Assembly (NCBI RefSeq): GCF_004028635.1
Contig: NZ_RQJW01000004.1
Coordinates: forward strand, 434,001-498,000
Direction of reading: 5' to 3'
Origin: Streptomyces cyaneus
GTDB lineage: Bacteria; Actinomycetota; Actinomycetes; Streptomycetales; Streptomycetaceae
DNA length: 64,000 nucleotides
Shown piece by piece: positions 51,190-59,460 of this stretch. The notes beneath the pieces were generated by a model. It ran no database searches and was not told where the DNA came from. It worked only from the letters and a program-made list of their open reading frames with translations. How positions within the stretch are numbered: position 1 is the first letter of the stretch; each line of letters opens with the position of its first letter. The position numbers and the translations under genes were made by a program.

Positions 51190-52656
51190 TCAGGGCGCCG
51201 TGACCCGCACCGGTTCCGTGCCTGCCGAGCTGTGCCGCTCGGCCCAGCTCTCCAGGGCCGTACGGCAGGCGTGGTCGAGGTGGTGCAGGCCGGACAGGTC
51301 CAGCTCCACCGGGCGGTCCTGGGGCAGGGCCTCCAGGCTGTCGAGGATCTTCGGCAGCCGGAGGAAGGTCGCGTTGCCCGACAGGTGCGCCTGGATGGGT
51401 CCTGCGCCCTTGTCGACGACCTCCAGCTTCACGTGCGAGGCCTCCCAGGCGGTCTTGGCGACCGAAAGGGCCAGGCCGATCAGGACGCCCTCGAACATGT
51501 TCACCGCGACGATCGAGACGGCGGTGACGACGAGGATCAGCGCCTCGCCCCGGTGGCCCCGCCACAGGGAGACGATCCCGCGGAACGGGATCAGCTTCCA
51601 GCCGGCGTGGACCAGGATGCCGGCCAGCGCGGGGATCGGGATGAGCGCCAGGGCGGCGGGCAGCAGCGCCGCGAACAGCAGCAGCCACACGCCGTGCATG
51701 ACCCGGGACGCCTTGGTCTTCGCGCCCGCCTGGACGTTGGCGGAGCTGCGCACGATGACCGCGGTCATCGGCAGCGCGCCGAGGGCACCGCAGACCGCGT
51801 TGCCCGCGCCCTGCGCCATCAGTTCCTTGTCGTACTCGGTGCGCGGCCCGTCGTGCAGCCGGTCCACCGCCGCGGCGCTGAACAACGACTCGGCCGAGGC
51901 GATGAGCGTGAAGGCGACGATCGTGGCGAGCACGCCCACGTTCGCGAGCTCGCCGAAGGCGCTCAGGGACGGCGGCTGGATGGAGCCCAGCAGCCCCTTG
52001 ACCTCGACGGTGGCGACGGGCAGGGAGAACACCACGGACACCAGCGTCGCCAGACCGACCGCGGCGAGCGGACCGGGAATCGTGCGCACCTTGCCCGGCA
52101 TCCGCTTCCACAGCACCAGGACGGCGATGGTGCCGGCGCCCAGCCCGATCGAGGCCAGCGCCCCGGTGTTCCCGACGGCATCGGCGAGCGCGCCGGGCAG
52201 CCCGGCTATTTTCTCCAGGCCGGAGGCGGGCGCCTTGGCGTCCGCGACCGCGTAGAGCTGTCCGGCGATGAGCACAAGGCCGATACCGGCCAGCATGCCC
52301 TCGACGACGGAGATCGAGATGGCCCGGAACCAGCGCCCCAGCTTCAGGGCGCCCATGAGGAGCTGGAGCGCGCCGGTGGCGAGCACCAGCACACCGAGGA
52401 CCGGCAGCCCGAACTCCTGGACGGCCTCGAAGACCAGCACGGTCAGACCGGCGGCGGGTCCGGAGACCTGAAGGCTGCTGCCGCGCATCATGCCGGTGAC
52501 GATGCCGCCGACGATGCCGGTGACGAGTCCGAGTTCGGCGGGCACTCCGGAGGCGACGGCGACGCCGACACACAGCGGCAGTGCGACCAGGAAGACGACC
52601 AACGAGGCGGCGAAGTCCTGCCGCAGGTGGGGGAACTTGGTCATCATGGCGATCAC
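51190..52656 (-). CDS. SulP-family anion transporter (putative bicarbonate transporter)
   Basis: A 488-residue transporter. The SulP core starts FPHLRQDFAASLVVFLVALP with GSSLQVSGPAAGLTVLV (the substrate-binding turn) and FTLIASAESLFSAAAVD. About 12-14 helices follow the fold. A short STAS-like C-terminal domain (about 400-488: LEVVDKGAGPIQAHLSGN to VELDLSGLHHLDHACRTALE) is cytoplasmic. GTG 52656 overlaps the carbonic-anhydrase stop (GTGA), so the two are translationally coupled. That pairing strongly suggests bicarbonate rather than sulfate as substrate. Start inferred from overlap. Confidence 0.88.
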   Translation of the reverse strand: MIAMMTKFPHLRQDFAASLVVFLVALPLCVGVAVASGVPAELGLVTGIVGGIVTGMMRGSSLQVSGPAAGLTVLVFEAVQEFGLPVLGVLVLATGALQLLMGALKLGRWFRAISISVVEGMLAGIGLVLIAGQLYAVADAKAPASGLEKIAGLPGALADAVGNTGALASIGLGAGTIAVLVLWKRMPGKVRTIPGPLAAVGLATLVSVVFSLPVATVEVKGLLGSIQPPSLSAFGELANVGVLATIVAFTLIASAESLFSAAAVDRLHDGPRTEYDKELMAQGAGNAVCGALGALPMTAVIVRSSANVQAGAKTKASRVMHGVWLLLFAALLPAALALIPIPALAGILVHAGWKLIPFRGIVSLWRGHRGEALILVVTAVSIVAVNMFEGVLIGLALSVAKTAWEASHVKLEVVDKGAGPIQAHLSGNATFLRLPKILDSLEALPQDRPVELDLSGLHHLDHACRTALESWAERHSSAGTEPVRVTAP

Positions 52657-53231
52657 AGCGCCTCGAACGCGTCGGTCTCGGCGCTGTGGGCGCGCACGGC
52701 GCCCTTGTGTACCTCGTAGTACCAGGCGTGCAGGGTCAGTTGACGCTCCTTCAGCTTCTTCTCGATGCACGGGTACGAGCGCAGCCGCAGCAGCTGCGTC
52801 AGCACATGGGCCTGGACGCCTTCGGCGACCTCCGGGTCCTCGACGGCGCCCGACGGGCGCGGGGTGGCGTGCGAGAGCCAGTCGCGCACGGCCGGTACGG
52901 CGTCCAGGTCGTCGCCGCGCACCAGCGCGCCGACGGCACCGCAGTGGGAGTGGCCGCAGACCACGATGTCGCTGACGCCGAGGACCTCCACGGCGTACTC
53001 GATGGTGGCCGCCTCGCTGGTGGGGTGCTCGGAGGCGTACGGCGGGACGATGTTGCCCGCGGTGCGCAGCTCGAAGAGCTCGCCGGGGCGGGCGCCCGTG
53101 ATGAGGGCGGGTACGACGCGGGAGTCGGAGCAGGTGATGAACAGGACCTGCGGGGACTGCCCTTCGGCCAGCTTGGCGAACTCCTCAGGGCGCTGTCCGA
53201 ACGTACGGGCGTTGTCGATGAGGGGCTGCAT
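52653..53231 (-). CDS. Beta-class carbonic anhydrase
   Basis: A 192-residue zinc enzyme interconverting CO2 and bicarbonate. Zinc ligands are Cys34, His94 and Cys97, with the Asp36-Arg38 dyad in ITCSDSRVVP and VVCGHSHCGAVGAL. RTAGNIVPPYAS and LHAWYYEVHKGAV complete the family pattern. ATG 53231 has GGAGGAG. Stop overlaps the SulP start by four bases. Most likely supplies bicarbonate for carboxylases or pairs with the transporter for import. Confidence 0.95.
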   Translation of the reverse strand: MQPLIDNARTFGQRPEEFAKLAEGQSPQVLFITCSDSRVVPALITGARPGELFELRTAGNIVPPYASEHPTSEAATIEYAVEVLGVSDIVVCGHSHCGAVGALVRGDDLDAVPAVRDWLSHATPRPSGAVEDPEVAEGVQAHVLTQLLRLRSYPCIEKKLKERQLTLHAWYYEVHKGAVRAHSAETDAFEAL

Positions 53232-53308
53232 ATGTGGTGACTCCTCCTGGCGCGCCGCAGCGGCGCGTCGGGGTTTACATGACAGAGGTGGGGGGACTGC
53301 TCTGCTGC

Positions 53309-53713
53309 TCAGCAGCGGAAGATCTGAAGTCCCGCCGGAGTGTGGGACGTCGAGGATCTCGACGTGCGTTGGTGCGCGGCGCCGGCTCTGGCCGGCTGGT
53401 GCGCGGACGCGGGGTCCCGGGCGACCAACGGCCGGTCGGGCGCCTGGGGCCCGGTGTCGGCGTAGCGCAGATGGTCCCGGGTGCGCAGCGGACCGGTCGG
53501 GTCCCCTTGGCCCGACGGCACGCAGTGGCGGGACGTGAGGGTTTCGTCGCGCAGCGCCTTCCCGGAGAGCTTGATTCCGGGCTGGGCTTTGGCCTTTGCC
53601 TGACTGACTGTGTGCGCGTGTGCGAAGGAAGCGGTGGGTGCGAAGAACTGGAGGGCGAGCAGGACGGCGGCGAGGATCGAAACCGCGGTCCGAACCGTCG
53701 TACCTCGAAACAT
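53309..53713 (-). CDS. Small exported protein of unknown function
   Basis: A 134-residue protein with a clear signal peptide (RTAVSILAAVLLALQFFAPT, cleavage after about residue 31, TASFAHA). The mature part is basic and Pro/Ala/Arg-rich, with a cysteine near residue 64 and a C-terminal Arg-Cys. Low conservation expected. It lies 78 bases upstream of the carbonic anhydrase gene in the same direction, so it is probably co-transcribed with it. ATG 53713 has GAGAGGGGGG before it. Function not known. Confidence 0.6.
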   Translation of the reverse strand: MFRGTTVRTAVSILAAVLLALQFFAPTASFAHAHTVSQAKAKAQPGIKLSGKALRDETLTSRHCVPSGQGDPTGPLRTRDHLRYADTGPQAPDRPLVARDPASAHQPARAGAAHQRTSRSSTSHTPAGLQIFRC

Positions 53714-53758
53714 GCACCCCCCTCTCGTCAGTCCACGCCTCTTGAACGCACCAACACT

Positions 53759-53776
53759 TGGTCAACCGTTGGTCAA
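53759..53776. promoter_or_regulatory. Direct repeats TTGGTCAA in the promoter region of the carbonic anhydrase operon
   Basis: TTGGTCAA occurs at 53759-53766 and 53769-53776, ten bases apart (one helical turn). The flanking region 53777-53830 is AT-rich for this genome (with TTAACTTAACG). On the minus strand the repeats read TTGACCAA, containing -35-like TTGACC. Spacing suggests a site for a regulator or overlapping promoters. Confidence 0.45.
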
Positions 53777-53907
53777 GAAACACATTAGCCCGGCAAAGTT
53801 GTTTGCAGGGTTAACTTAACGTTTCAAGCTGAAGAGAGCCTGAAATGCGAGGGTGGCATGGCTTGAACTCCCCCTTGACCAGGGGGAGTTGGCCGGTTAA
53901 GGGGGCG

Positions 53908-55017
53908 TCAGGCGGTGACGAGGCCCTGCGCGTCGCGCGCCAGGGCGGTGAGGCGCGAGATGGCGCGGAAGTACTTCTTGCGGTAGCCGCCCTTCAGCAT
54001 CTCCTCGCTGAAGAGCTTGTCGAAGGGCAGTCCGGAGGCCAGGACCGGGACCTCACGGTCGTAGAGCCGGTCCGCGAGCACGACGAGCCGCAGTGCGGTG
54101 GACTGGTCCGGAACCGGCTGGACGTCGGTGAGGCACACGGCCTTCAGGTCATCGGTCAACGCGCCGTAACGACTGGGGTGGACGCGGGCCAGGTGCTCCA
54201 GCAGATGCGGGAAGTCGTCGAGCGAGGCGCCCTCGGTGGCGTACGCGGCCTTCGTCACCTGCTCTTCGGAGTACGGCGCCGGCGCCTCGGGCAGGCCGCG
54301 GTGGCGGTAGTCCTCACCGTCGATGCGCAATGCGCGGAAGTGGGCCGACAGGCCCTGGATCTCCCGTAGGAAGTCGGCCGCCGCGAAGCGGCCCTCGCCG
54401 AGCTTGCCGGGGAGCGTGTTGGAGGTGGCGGCGAGGGCGACACCCGCGTCGACGAGCTTGCCCAGCAGGGTCGAGACGAGGACGGTGTCACCGGGGTCGT
54501 CGAGCTCGAACTCGTCGATGCACAGCAGGCGGTGACCGGAGAGGGTCTGCACCGTCTGCTGGAAGCCGAGGGCGCCGACGAGGTTCGTCAGCTCCACGAA
54601 GGTGCCGAAGGCCTTCAGGGACGGCTCGGCCGGGGTGGCGTGCCACAGGGAGGCGAGCAGGTGGGTCTTGCCGACGCCGTAGCCGCCGTCGAGGTAGACG
54701 CCGCGGGGGCCCGCGGGGACCTTCGGGGCCTTGGGCCTGCCGAACCCGAGGAAGCCGCGCTTGACCTTGCCGGCGCCGCTCGCGTGCGCACCGCCGAGCC
54801 CGGCGGCGAAGCTCTCCAGGATGCCGACCGCCTCGGTCTGGCTGGGCTGGTTCGGGTCCGGTATGTACGTGCTGAACCGGACCGAGTCGAAGCGCGGCGG
54901 CGGCACCATCTCGGCGACCAGCCGGTCCGCGGGGACGTGCGGCTCACGGCCGCACAGGGACAGCGGGCTCGCTTCGGCTATCGGGTGCGGACCGGAGGCG
55001 GCGGAGGAGGACGACAC
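53908..55017 (-). CDS. zapE: ZapE/AFG1-family ATPase
   Basis: A 369-residue AFG1-like ATPase. Walker A: YLDGGYGVGKTHLLASLWHA; Walker B: RLLCIDEFELDDPGDT; then ALAATSNTLPGKL and RLYDREVPVLASG. The N-terminal arm (VPPPRFDSVRFSTYIPDPNQPSQTEAV) is typical. In E. coli ZapE acts on division; mitochondrial AFG1 binds respiratory-complex subunits. In Streptomyces the role is not settled. GTG 55017 lacks a ribosome site; TAGCAT on the minus strand (55026-55031) is 8 bases before it, so leaderless. Divergent from the RibD-type gene over 37 bases. Confidence 0.88.
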   Translation of the reverse strand: MSSSSAASGPHPIAEASPLSLCGREPHVPADRLVAEMVPPPRFDSVRFSTYIPDPNQPSQTEAVGILESFAAGLGGAHASGAGKVKRGFLGFGRPKAPKVPAGPRGVYLDGGYGVGKTHLLASLWHATPAEPSLKAFGTFVELTNLVGALGFQQTVQTLSGHRLLCIDEFELDDPGDTVLVSTLLGKLVDAGVALAATSNTLPGKLGEGRFAAADFLREIQGLSAHFRALRIDGEDYRHRGLPEAPAPYSEEQVTKAAYATEGASLDDFPHLLEHLARVHPSRYGALTDDLKAVCLTDVQPVPDQSTALRLVVLADRLYDREVPVLASGLPFDKLFSEEMLKGGYRKKYFRAISRLTALARDAQGLVTA

Positions 55018-55054
55018 GGTTCACCATGCTAATCGCCGTGCCACACTCCTTGAC

Positions 55055-55882
55055 ATGCGACGCCTGTTCCCTGTGACCGATGAAACAGCAGCGAGGGCCT
55101 CCGGCGGTTCGGCCGGGGAAGGGGGTGCCGGAGCTGTCGATGAGGTTCTCGAGCGCGAGTGGAGCCTCGCCGAGATCGCCGCCGCCTATGCCTATCCCGA
55201 GCCGGCGCCCGGCGGAGCGCAGGCCTGGCTGCGGGCCAACATGGTGTCCACGCTGGACGGGGCCGCCCAGCACGACGGGCGTTCACAGCCCATCTCCACC
55301 GCGACCGACATGCGGATCTTCGGCACGCTGCGGGCGCTGGCGGACGTGGTGATCGTCGGCGCTGAAACGGTACGTCTGGAGGGGTACCGTCCGGCACGCG
55401 CGCGTGCGGAGTTCGCCGAGGCGCGTGAGGCGGCCGGGCAGGGGCCCGCGCCCGCCATCGCGGTGGTCACCGCCAGCCTGGACCTCGACTTCAGCCTTCC
55501 GCTGTTCACCTCGCCTCTGGTGCCGACCCTCGTCCTCACCGGTGCCGCCGCGGCCCCGGACCGCATCGCGACCGCGGAGAAGGCCGGCGCCCAGGTGGTG
55601 ATCGCCGGTGACGGCGTCGGCGTCGACCCCGTACGTGCCGTCCAGGCCCTCGCCGAGCTCGGCCACACCCGGCTGCTGACCGAGGGCGGCCCGCGGCTGC
55701 TCGGGCAGCTGGTGGCCGCCGGAGTGCTCGACGAGCTGTGCTTGACGATCTCCCCGATGCTCACCGCGGGTGGCGCGCAGCGGATCGCCGGAGGGCCCTC
55801 GGTGTCGGTCCCGAAACGGTTCGAGCTGGTGTCGCTGCTGGAGGAGGAGGGGTTCCTGTTCGGCCGGTACCGGCGGACGTGA
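55055..55882 (+). CDS. RibD C-terminal-type pyrimidine reductase family protein
   Basis: A 275-residue dihydrofolate-reductase-like protein. RANMVSTLDGAAQHDGRSQ (substrate loop), GTLRALADVVIVGAETVR, YRPARARAEF and TRLLTEGGPRLLGQLVAAG are characteristic of the RibD reductase domain, which reduces a pyrimidinone in riboflavin and related deazaflavin syntheses. No riboflavin operon is nearby, so the substrate may differ. ATG 55055 is the start nearest the MRRLFPV beginning that is typical of homologues. Promoters for this and the ZapE gene lie in the short divergent gap. Confidence 0.83.
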   Translation: MRRLFPVTDETAARASGGSAGEGGAGAVDEVLEREWSLAEIAAAYAYPEPAPGGAQAWLRANMVSTLDGAAQHDGRSQPISTATDMRIFGTLRALADVVIVGAETVRLEGYRPARARAEFAEAREAAGQGPAPAIAVVTASLDLDFSLPLFTSPLVPTLVLTGAAAAPDRIATAEKAGAQVVIAGDGVGVDPVRAVQALAELGHTRLLTEGGPRLLGQLVAAGVLDELCLTISPMLTAGGAQRIAGGPSVSVPKRFELVSLLEEEGFLFGRYRRT

Positions 55883-56036
55883 CGACGGTTTGAACGGTTC
55901 GGAAAAGGGTTCTATCGGTGTCGTGGTCCTGAAAACGGCGGAATCTACCGTTCCGTTTAGCTTCCGCCGGGCACACTGAAAGTCGCAGTCCCCGTGCGAG
56001 CGCGGGGCAGGATGGTTTCCGCAGAAGGGGCGCCCG

Positions 56037-56510
56037 GTGTTCACAAGCGTTTTGATGATCGAGAAGGCCCTGACATCGGCCGACGTGGAGTTCGTCACCA
56101 CCTTGCACGGGGACGAGCAGGTCGCCTTCCACGTGTTGCTCCAGCCGCGCGGTGAGCAGGCCGACAGACTGCTGCGCGCCATCGACGACATCGCGCTCGG
56201 CGAGCTGGACGAGGCGGTCCGGGAGGGGAAGGCCCCGGAGGGCGAGGAGGCGCTGAGCACGGGGGAGCGGGCGCTGGAGGTGTCGCTCACGGCCCTTCGG
56301 GGGACCGGGGCGGACGCCGTGGGGCGGCTGTTGGAGGACCATCCGCTGGACGCGCTCAGGGCTGTGGTGGACGAGGTCCGTGCGGATGAGGTCATCGTGC
56401 TGACCGACCCCCATTACGTGGAGGAGTTCTTCCATCGGGACTGGGCGTCGAGGGCTCGGCACAAGGTGGGGGTGCCGGTGTTGAAGCTGTTCTCGCACAG
56501 CAAGGCGTAG
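56037..56510 (+). CDS. Small alpha/beta protein of unknown function (USP-like)
   Basis: A 157-residue protein. It has LHGDEQVAFHVLLQPRG, a long acidic helix (RLLRAIDDIALGELDEAV), an LEDHPLDALRAVVDEV helix, and VRADEVIVLTDPHYVEEFF followed by the basic segment RDWASRARHKVGVPVLKLF. The strand-helix order with a final VPVLKL strand resembles universal stress protein folds. Streptomyces homologues are often called indole-3-glycerol-phosphate synthase; nothing here supports that TIM-barrel enzyme. GTG 56037 has GAAGGGG upstream. Confidence 0.65.
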   Translation: MFTSVLMIEKALTSADVEFVTTLHGDEQVAFHVLLQPRGEQADRLLRAIDDIALGELDEAVREGKAPEGEEALSTGERALEVSLTALRGTGADAVGRLLEDHPLDALRAVVDEVRADEVIVLTDPHYVEEFFHRDWASRARHKVGVPVLKLFSHSKA

Positions 56511-56531
56511 GGGTTCTCGGGGGAGTGCCGT

Positions 56532-56630
56532 GGGGGCTGGTGACATCTCCCGGCTGCGGGTCGTTCGTGGCTTGTCGCGCCCACGCGGCGGAGCCGCACA
56601 CAGATACAGCGCCGCGCCCCTGGGTGGGCA
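56532..56630 (+). repeat. Dispersed intergenic repeat, copy 5 (variant with insert)
   Basis: Same type as the copy at 16749-16820: GTGGCTTGTCGCGCCCACGC, then a hairpin GCGGC-GGA-GCCGC, ACAGATACAGC and CGCCGCGCCCCTGG. It lies between the small alpha/beta gene and murC. Confidence 0.6.
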
Positions 56631-56727
56631 CAGTTCCCGGCGTCCCAGGCGCAAGGTCCGCCCCCTCACGCAATAGGCTGAGGGCTCACCGTCGTATCGC
56701 ACGTACCGCAATCTTGGGAGAACACGC

Positions 56728-58119
56728 ATGGCACCCGGCCTTCCCACCGCCATGGACCGACCGCACTTCATCGGCATCGGCGGCGCCGGGATGTCGGGGA
56801 TCGCGAAGATTCTCGCGCAGCGTGGGGCCAAGGTGGCCGGCAGTGATGCCAAGGAGTCCGGGACCGCCGAGGCGCTGCGGGCCCTGGGGGCGACCGTGCA
56901 CATCGGGCATGCGGCGGAGCACCTCGCCGACGATGCCAGCTGTGTCGTCGTGTCGTCGGCGATCCGGCAGGACAACCCGGAACTGGCCCGCGCCGCCGAG
57001 CTGGGCATTCCGGTGGTGCACCGCTCCGACGCGCTCGCGTCGCTGATGGACGGGCTGCGCCCGATCGCCGTCGCCGGTACGCACGGCAAGACGACCACGA
57101 CGTCGATGCTGGCGGTCTCCCTGAGCGAGCTCGGCCTCGAGCCGTCGTACGCCATCGGCGGCGACCTCGACGCCCCCGGCTCGAACGCCCTGCACGGCGA
57201 CGGCGACATCTTCGTGGCGGAGGCGGATGAATCGGACCGCAGCTTCCACAAGTACGCGCCCGACGTCGCGATCGTCCTGAACGTCGAGCTCGACCACCAC
57301 GCCAACTACGCGTCGATGGACGAGATCTACGAGTCCTTCGAGACGTTCGCGGACCGCATCACCGACGGCGGCACACTGGTGATCTCGGCGGACCAGGACG
57401 GGGCGCGAGAGCTGACCCGGCGGGTCACCGCGCGCGGCGTGCGGGTGGTGACGTACGGCGAGGCGCAGGACGCCGACGTGCGCGTCCTGTCCGTGGTCGC
57501 GCAGGGGCTGAAGAGCCAGGTCCACGTCCTCCTGGACGGCCAGGAGCTCACCTTCACGGTCTCGGTCCCCGGCCGCCACTACGCCCTGAACGCCGTGGCC
57601 GCCCTGGCCGCCGGCGCGGCGCTCGGCGTTCCGGCCGCCGAGCTGGCCCCGGCGCTCGCGGCCTACACGGGCGTCAAGCGGCGGCTTCAGCTGAAGGGCG
57701 AGGCCGCGGGCGTCCAGGTCATCGACTCCTACGCCCACCACCCGACCGAGATGACGGCCGACCTGGAGGCCATGCGCGCGGCCGCCGGAGATGCCCGGAT
57801 CCTGGTCGTCTACCAGCCCCACCTCTTCTCCCGGACGCAGGAACTGGGCAAGGAGATGGGCGACGCCCTCGCCCTCGCGGACTCCTCGCTGGTCCTGGAC
57901 ATCTATCCGGCGCGCGAGGACCCGATCCCCGGTGTCACCAGCGACCTGATCATCGAGGCGGCCCGGGCGGCGGGCGCCGAGGTGACGGCGGTGCACGACA
58001 AGAACGAGGTGCCCGCGCTGATCGCGGGAATGGCGAAGCCCGGTGATCTCGTTCTCACCATGGGCGCGGGCGATGTCACCGACCTCGGCCCGCTCATCCT
58101 GGACCGCCTGTCGAAGTGA
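56728..58119 (+). CDS. murC: UDP-N-acetylmuramate-L-alanine ligase
   Basis: A 463-residue Mur ligase adding L-alanine to UDP-MurNAc in peptidoglycan precursor synthesis. FIGIGGAGMSGIAKILAQRG is the N-terminal UDP-binding motif (residues 14-33), the ATP loop AVAGTHGKTTTTSMLAVSL is near 116, and FVAEADESDRSFHKY follows; the C-terminal domain has DSYAHHPTEMTADLEA. It lies outside the dcw division cluster where most bacteria keep murC, as in other Streptomyces. ATG 56728 is used; MAPGLPTAMDRPHF has an alternative in-frame ATG at codon 9. It is followed 13 bases later by msrB. Confidence 0.95.
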   Translation: MAPGLPTAMDRPHFIGIGGAGMSGIAKILAQRGAKVAGSDAKESGTAEALRALGATVHIGHAAEHLADDASCVVVSSAIRQDNPELARAAELGIPVVHRSDALASLMDGLRPIAVAGTHGKTTTTSMLAVSLSELGLEPSYAIGGDLDAPGSNALHGDGDIFVAEADESDRSFHKYAPDVAIVLNVELDHHANYASMDEIYESFETFADRITDGGTLVISADQDGARELTRRVTARGVRVVTYGEAQDADVRVLSVVAQGLKSQVHVLLDGQELTFTVSVPGRHYALNAVAALAAGAALGVPAAELAPALAAYTGVKRRLQLKGEAAGVQVIDSYAHHPTEMTADLEAMRAAAGDARILVVYQPHLFSRTQELGKEMGDALALADSSLVLDIYPAREDPIPGVTSDLIIEAARAAGAEVTAVHDKNEVPALIAGMAKPGDLVLTMGAGDVTDLGPLILDRLSK

Positions 58120-58132
58120 GGGGCAAGTACTC

Positions 58133-58540
58133 ATGTCGTACGACGTCGAAAAGCCGGACGAGCAGTGGCGCGCGGAGCTGAGCCCGGCCGAGTACGCCGT
58201 CCTCCGCCAGGCCGGCACGGAGCCCGCCTTCACCGGTGAGTACACCAACACCAAGACGACGGGCGTCTACTCCTGCCGCGCCTGCGGAGCCGAACTCTTC
58301 ACCTCCACCACGAAGTTCGAGTCGCACTGCGGCTGGCCGTCCTTCTACGACCCCAAGGACACCGAGGCGGTGGAGCTCATCGAGGACCGCTCGCACGGGA
58401 TGGTGCGGACCGAGGTGCGCTGCGCCCGCTGCGGGTCGCATCTCGGGCATGTCTTCGAGGGCGAGGGGTATCCGACCCCGACCGACCAGCGGTACTGCAT
58501 CAACAGCATCTCGCTGCGGCTGACGCCCCACGAGGGCTGA
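58133..58540 (+). CDS. msrB: Peptide-methionine (R)-S-oxide reductase
   Basis: A 135-residue repair enzyme reducing methionine-R-sulfoxide. Zinc cysteines: YSCRACGAELF and RCARCGSHLGHVF (CxxC pairs). Catalytic cysteine in QRYCINSISLRL, with CGWPSFYD as the substrate pocket. ATG 58133 has GAGGGG at 58118-58123, overlapping the murC stop region. Probably co-transcribed with murC. Confidence 0.97.
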   Translation: MSYDVEKPDEQWRAELSPAEYAVLRQAGTEPAFTGEYTNTKTTGVYSCRACGAELFTSTTKFESHCGWPSFYDPKDTEAVELIEDRSHGMVRTEVRCARCGSHLGHVFEGEGYPTPTDQRYCINSISLRLTPHEG

Positions 58541-58693
58541 CGCCGGACGAGGCTGCCGGGAGGGGTTCGGCTGTCGGGAGGGGTGCGGCTGTCGGCCGCG
58601 CTGGCACGCCGGATGCCGGTGTTCCTAGACTCGTAAGGGACGTCGACGTCCGGCGCCGGTGGTCGGTTCGGTGCGGGAAGGCGGTGGCGCTGC

Positions 58694-59440
58694 ATGCCGT
58701 ACGTCGCTGTGAGTGCGATCAGTCATCCAGGACTGCTGCGCGAGCGGAACGAGGACAGCCTCGTGGTCGGCCCGTGGACGCTGTGCGCCACCGTCACCGA
58801 GAATCCGCAGACCCTGGTCTTCCCGCTCGGAACGCCCCTGGTCGTGGCCGTCGCCGACGGGCTCGGCGGGCATCCCGGCGGCGAGGTGGCCAGCTCTCTG
58901 GTCGTGCGCCGGATCGCTTCGCTCGGTCCCGCCCTGAGCAGCGAGGTCGCCGTCCGTGACGCCCTGAACGCCTGCAACCGCGCCGTGTACCAGGCGGCCG
59001 GCGGCGACGCGGGAGGCAAGCTGTCCGCCATGGGGACGACGGTGGCCGGAGTCGTCGTACAGCCCGGCTCGCTGCTGGCGTTCAACGTGGGCGACAGCCG
59101 GGTCTTCGCGGTATCCGGCGATGGGCTGCGCCAGGTGAGCGTCGACGACAGCCCACCGCACCCGGCCGGGCAGACCACCTCCCTCGTCACCCAGTGCCTG
59201 GGCGGCTCACCCACCTACCGTGCCGTCCAGCCCCATGTCACGGCCGAGTCCCTCACCCCCGGCGAGCGCTACCTCGTCTGCTCGGACGGTCTGACGGACC
59301 CGGTGAAGGAGGACGTACTGGACGAGGTCCTGCGCGAGCACGACGACGGCCGGGCGGCCTTCGAGCTGTGGAAGGCCGCCATCGAGGCGGGCGGGCCCGA
59401 CAACATCACGGTGGCCGTCGTGCGAGTCGGGAACGAGTAG
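58694..59440 (+). CDS. PP2C-family Ser/Thr protein phosphatase
   Basis: A 248-residue phosphatase. Metal-binding motifs: HPGLLRERNEDSLVVG, VAVADGLGGHPGGEVASS, LSAMGTTVAGVVV, FNVGDSRVFAVSG, LVCSDGLTDPVKED and GGPDNITVAVV. All residues of a PP2C active site are present and there is no membrane part. It may oppose Ser/Thr kinases such as the one at 47122. ATG 58694 begins MPYVAVSAISHPG. A -10-like TAGACT lies at about 58627-58632. Duplicated GGCTGTCGGGAGGGG units lie upstream. Confidence 0.95.
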   Translation: MPYVAVSAISHPGLLRERNEDSLVVGPWTLCATVTENPQTLVFPLGTPLVVAVADGLGGHPGGEVASSLVVRRIASLGPALSSEVAVRDALNACNRAVYQAAGGDAGGKLSAMGTTVAGVVVQPGSLLAFNVGDSRVFAVSGDGLRQVSVDDSPPHPAGQTTSLVTQCLGGSPTYRAVQPHVTAESLTPGERYLVCSDGLTDPVKEDVLDEVLREHDDGRAAFELWKAAIEAGGPDNITVAVVRVGNE

Positions 59441-59460
59441 CTCGGTCGAGCACGAACAGC

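Noticed and set aside
56037..56510. Annotation of this protein as indole-3-glycerol-phosphate synthase
   Set aside because: At 157 residues it is too short for that TIM barrel and lacks its catalytic motifs; USP-like fold fits better.
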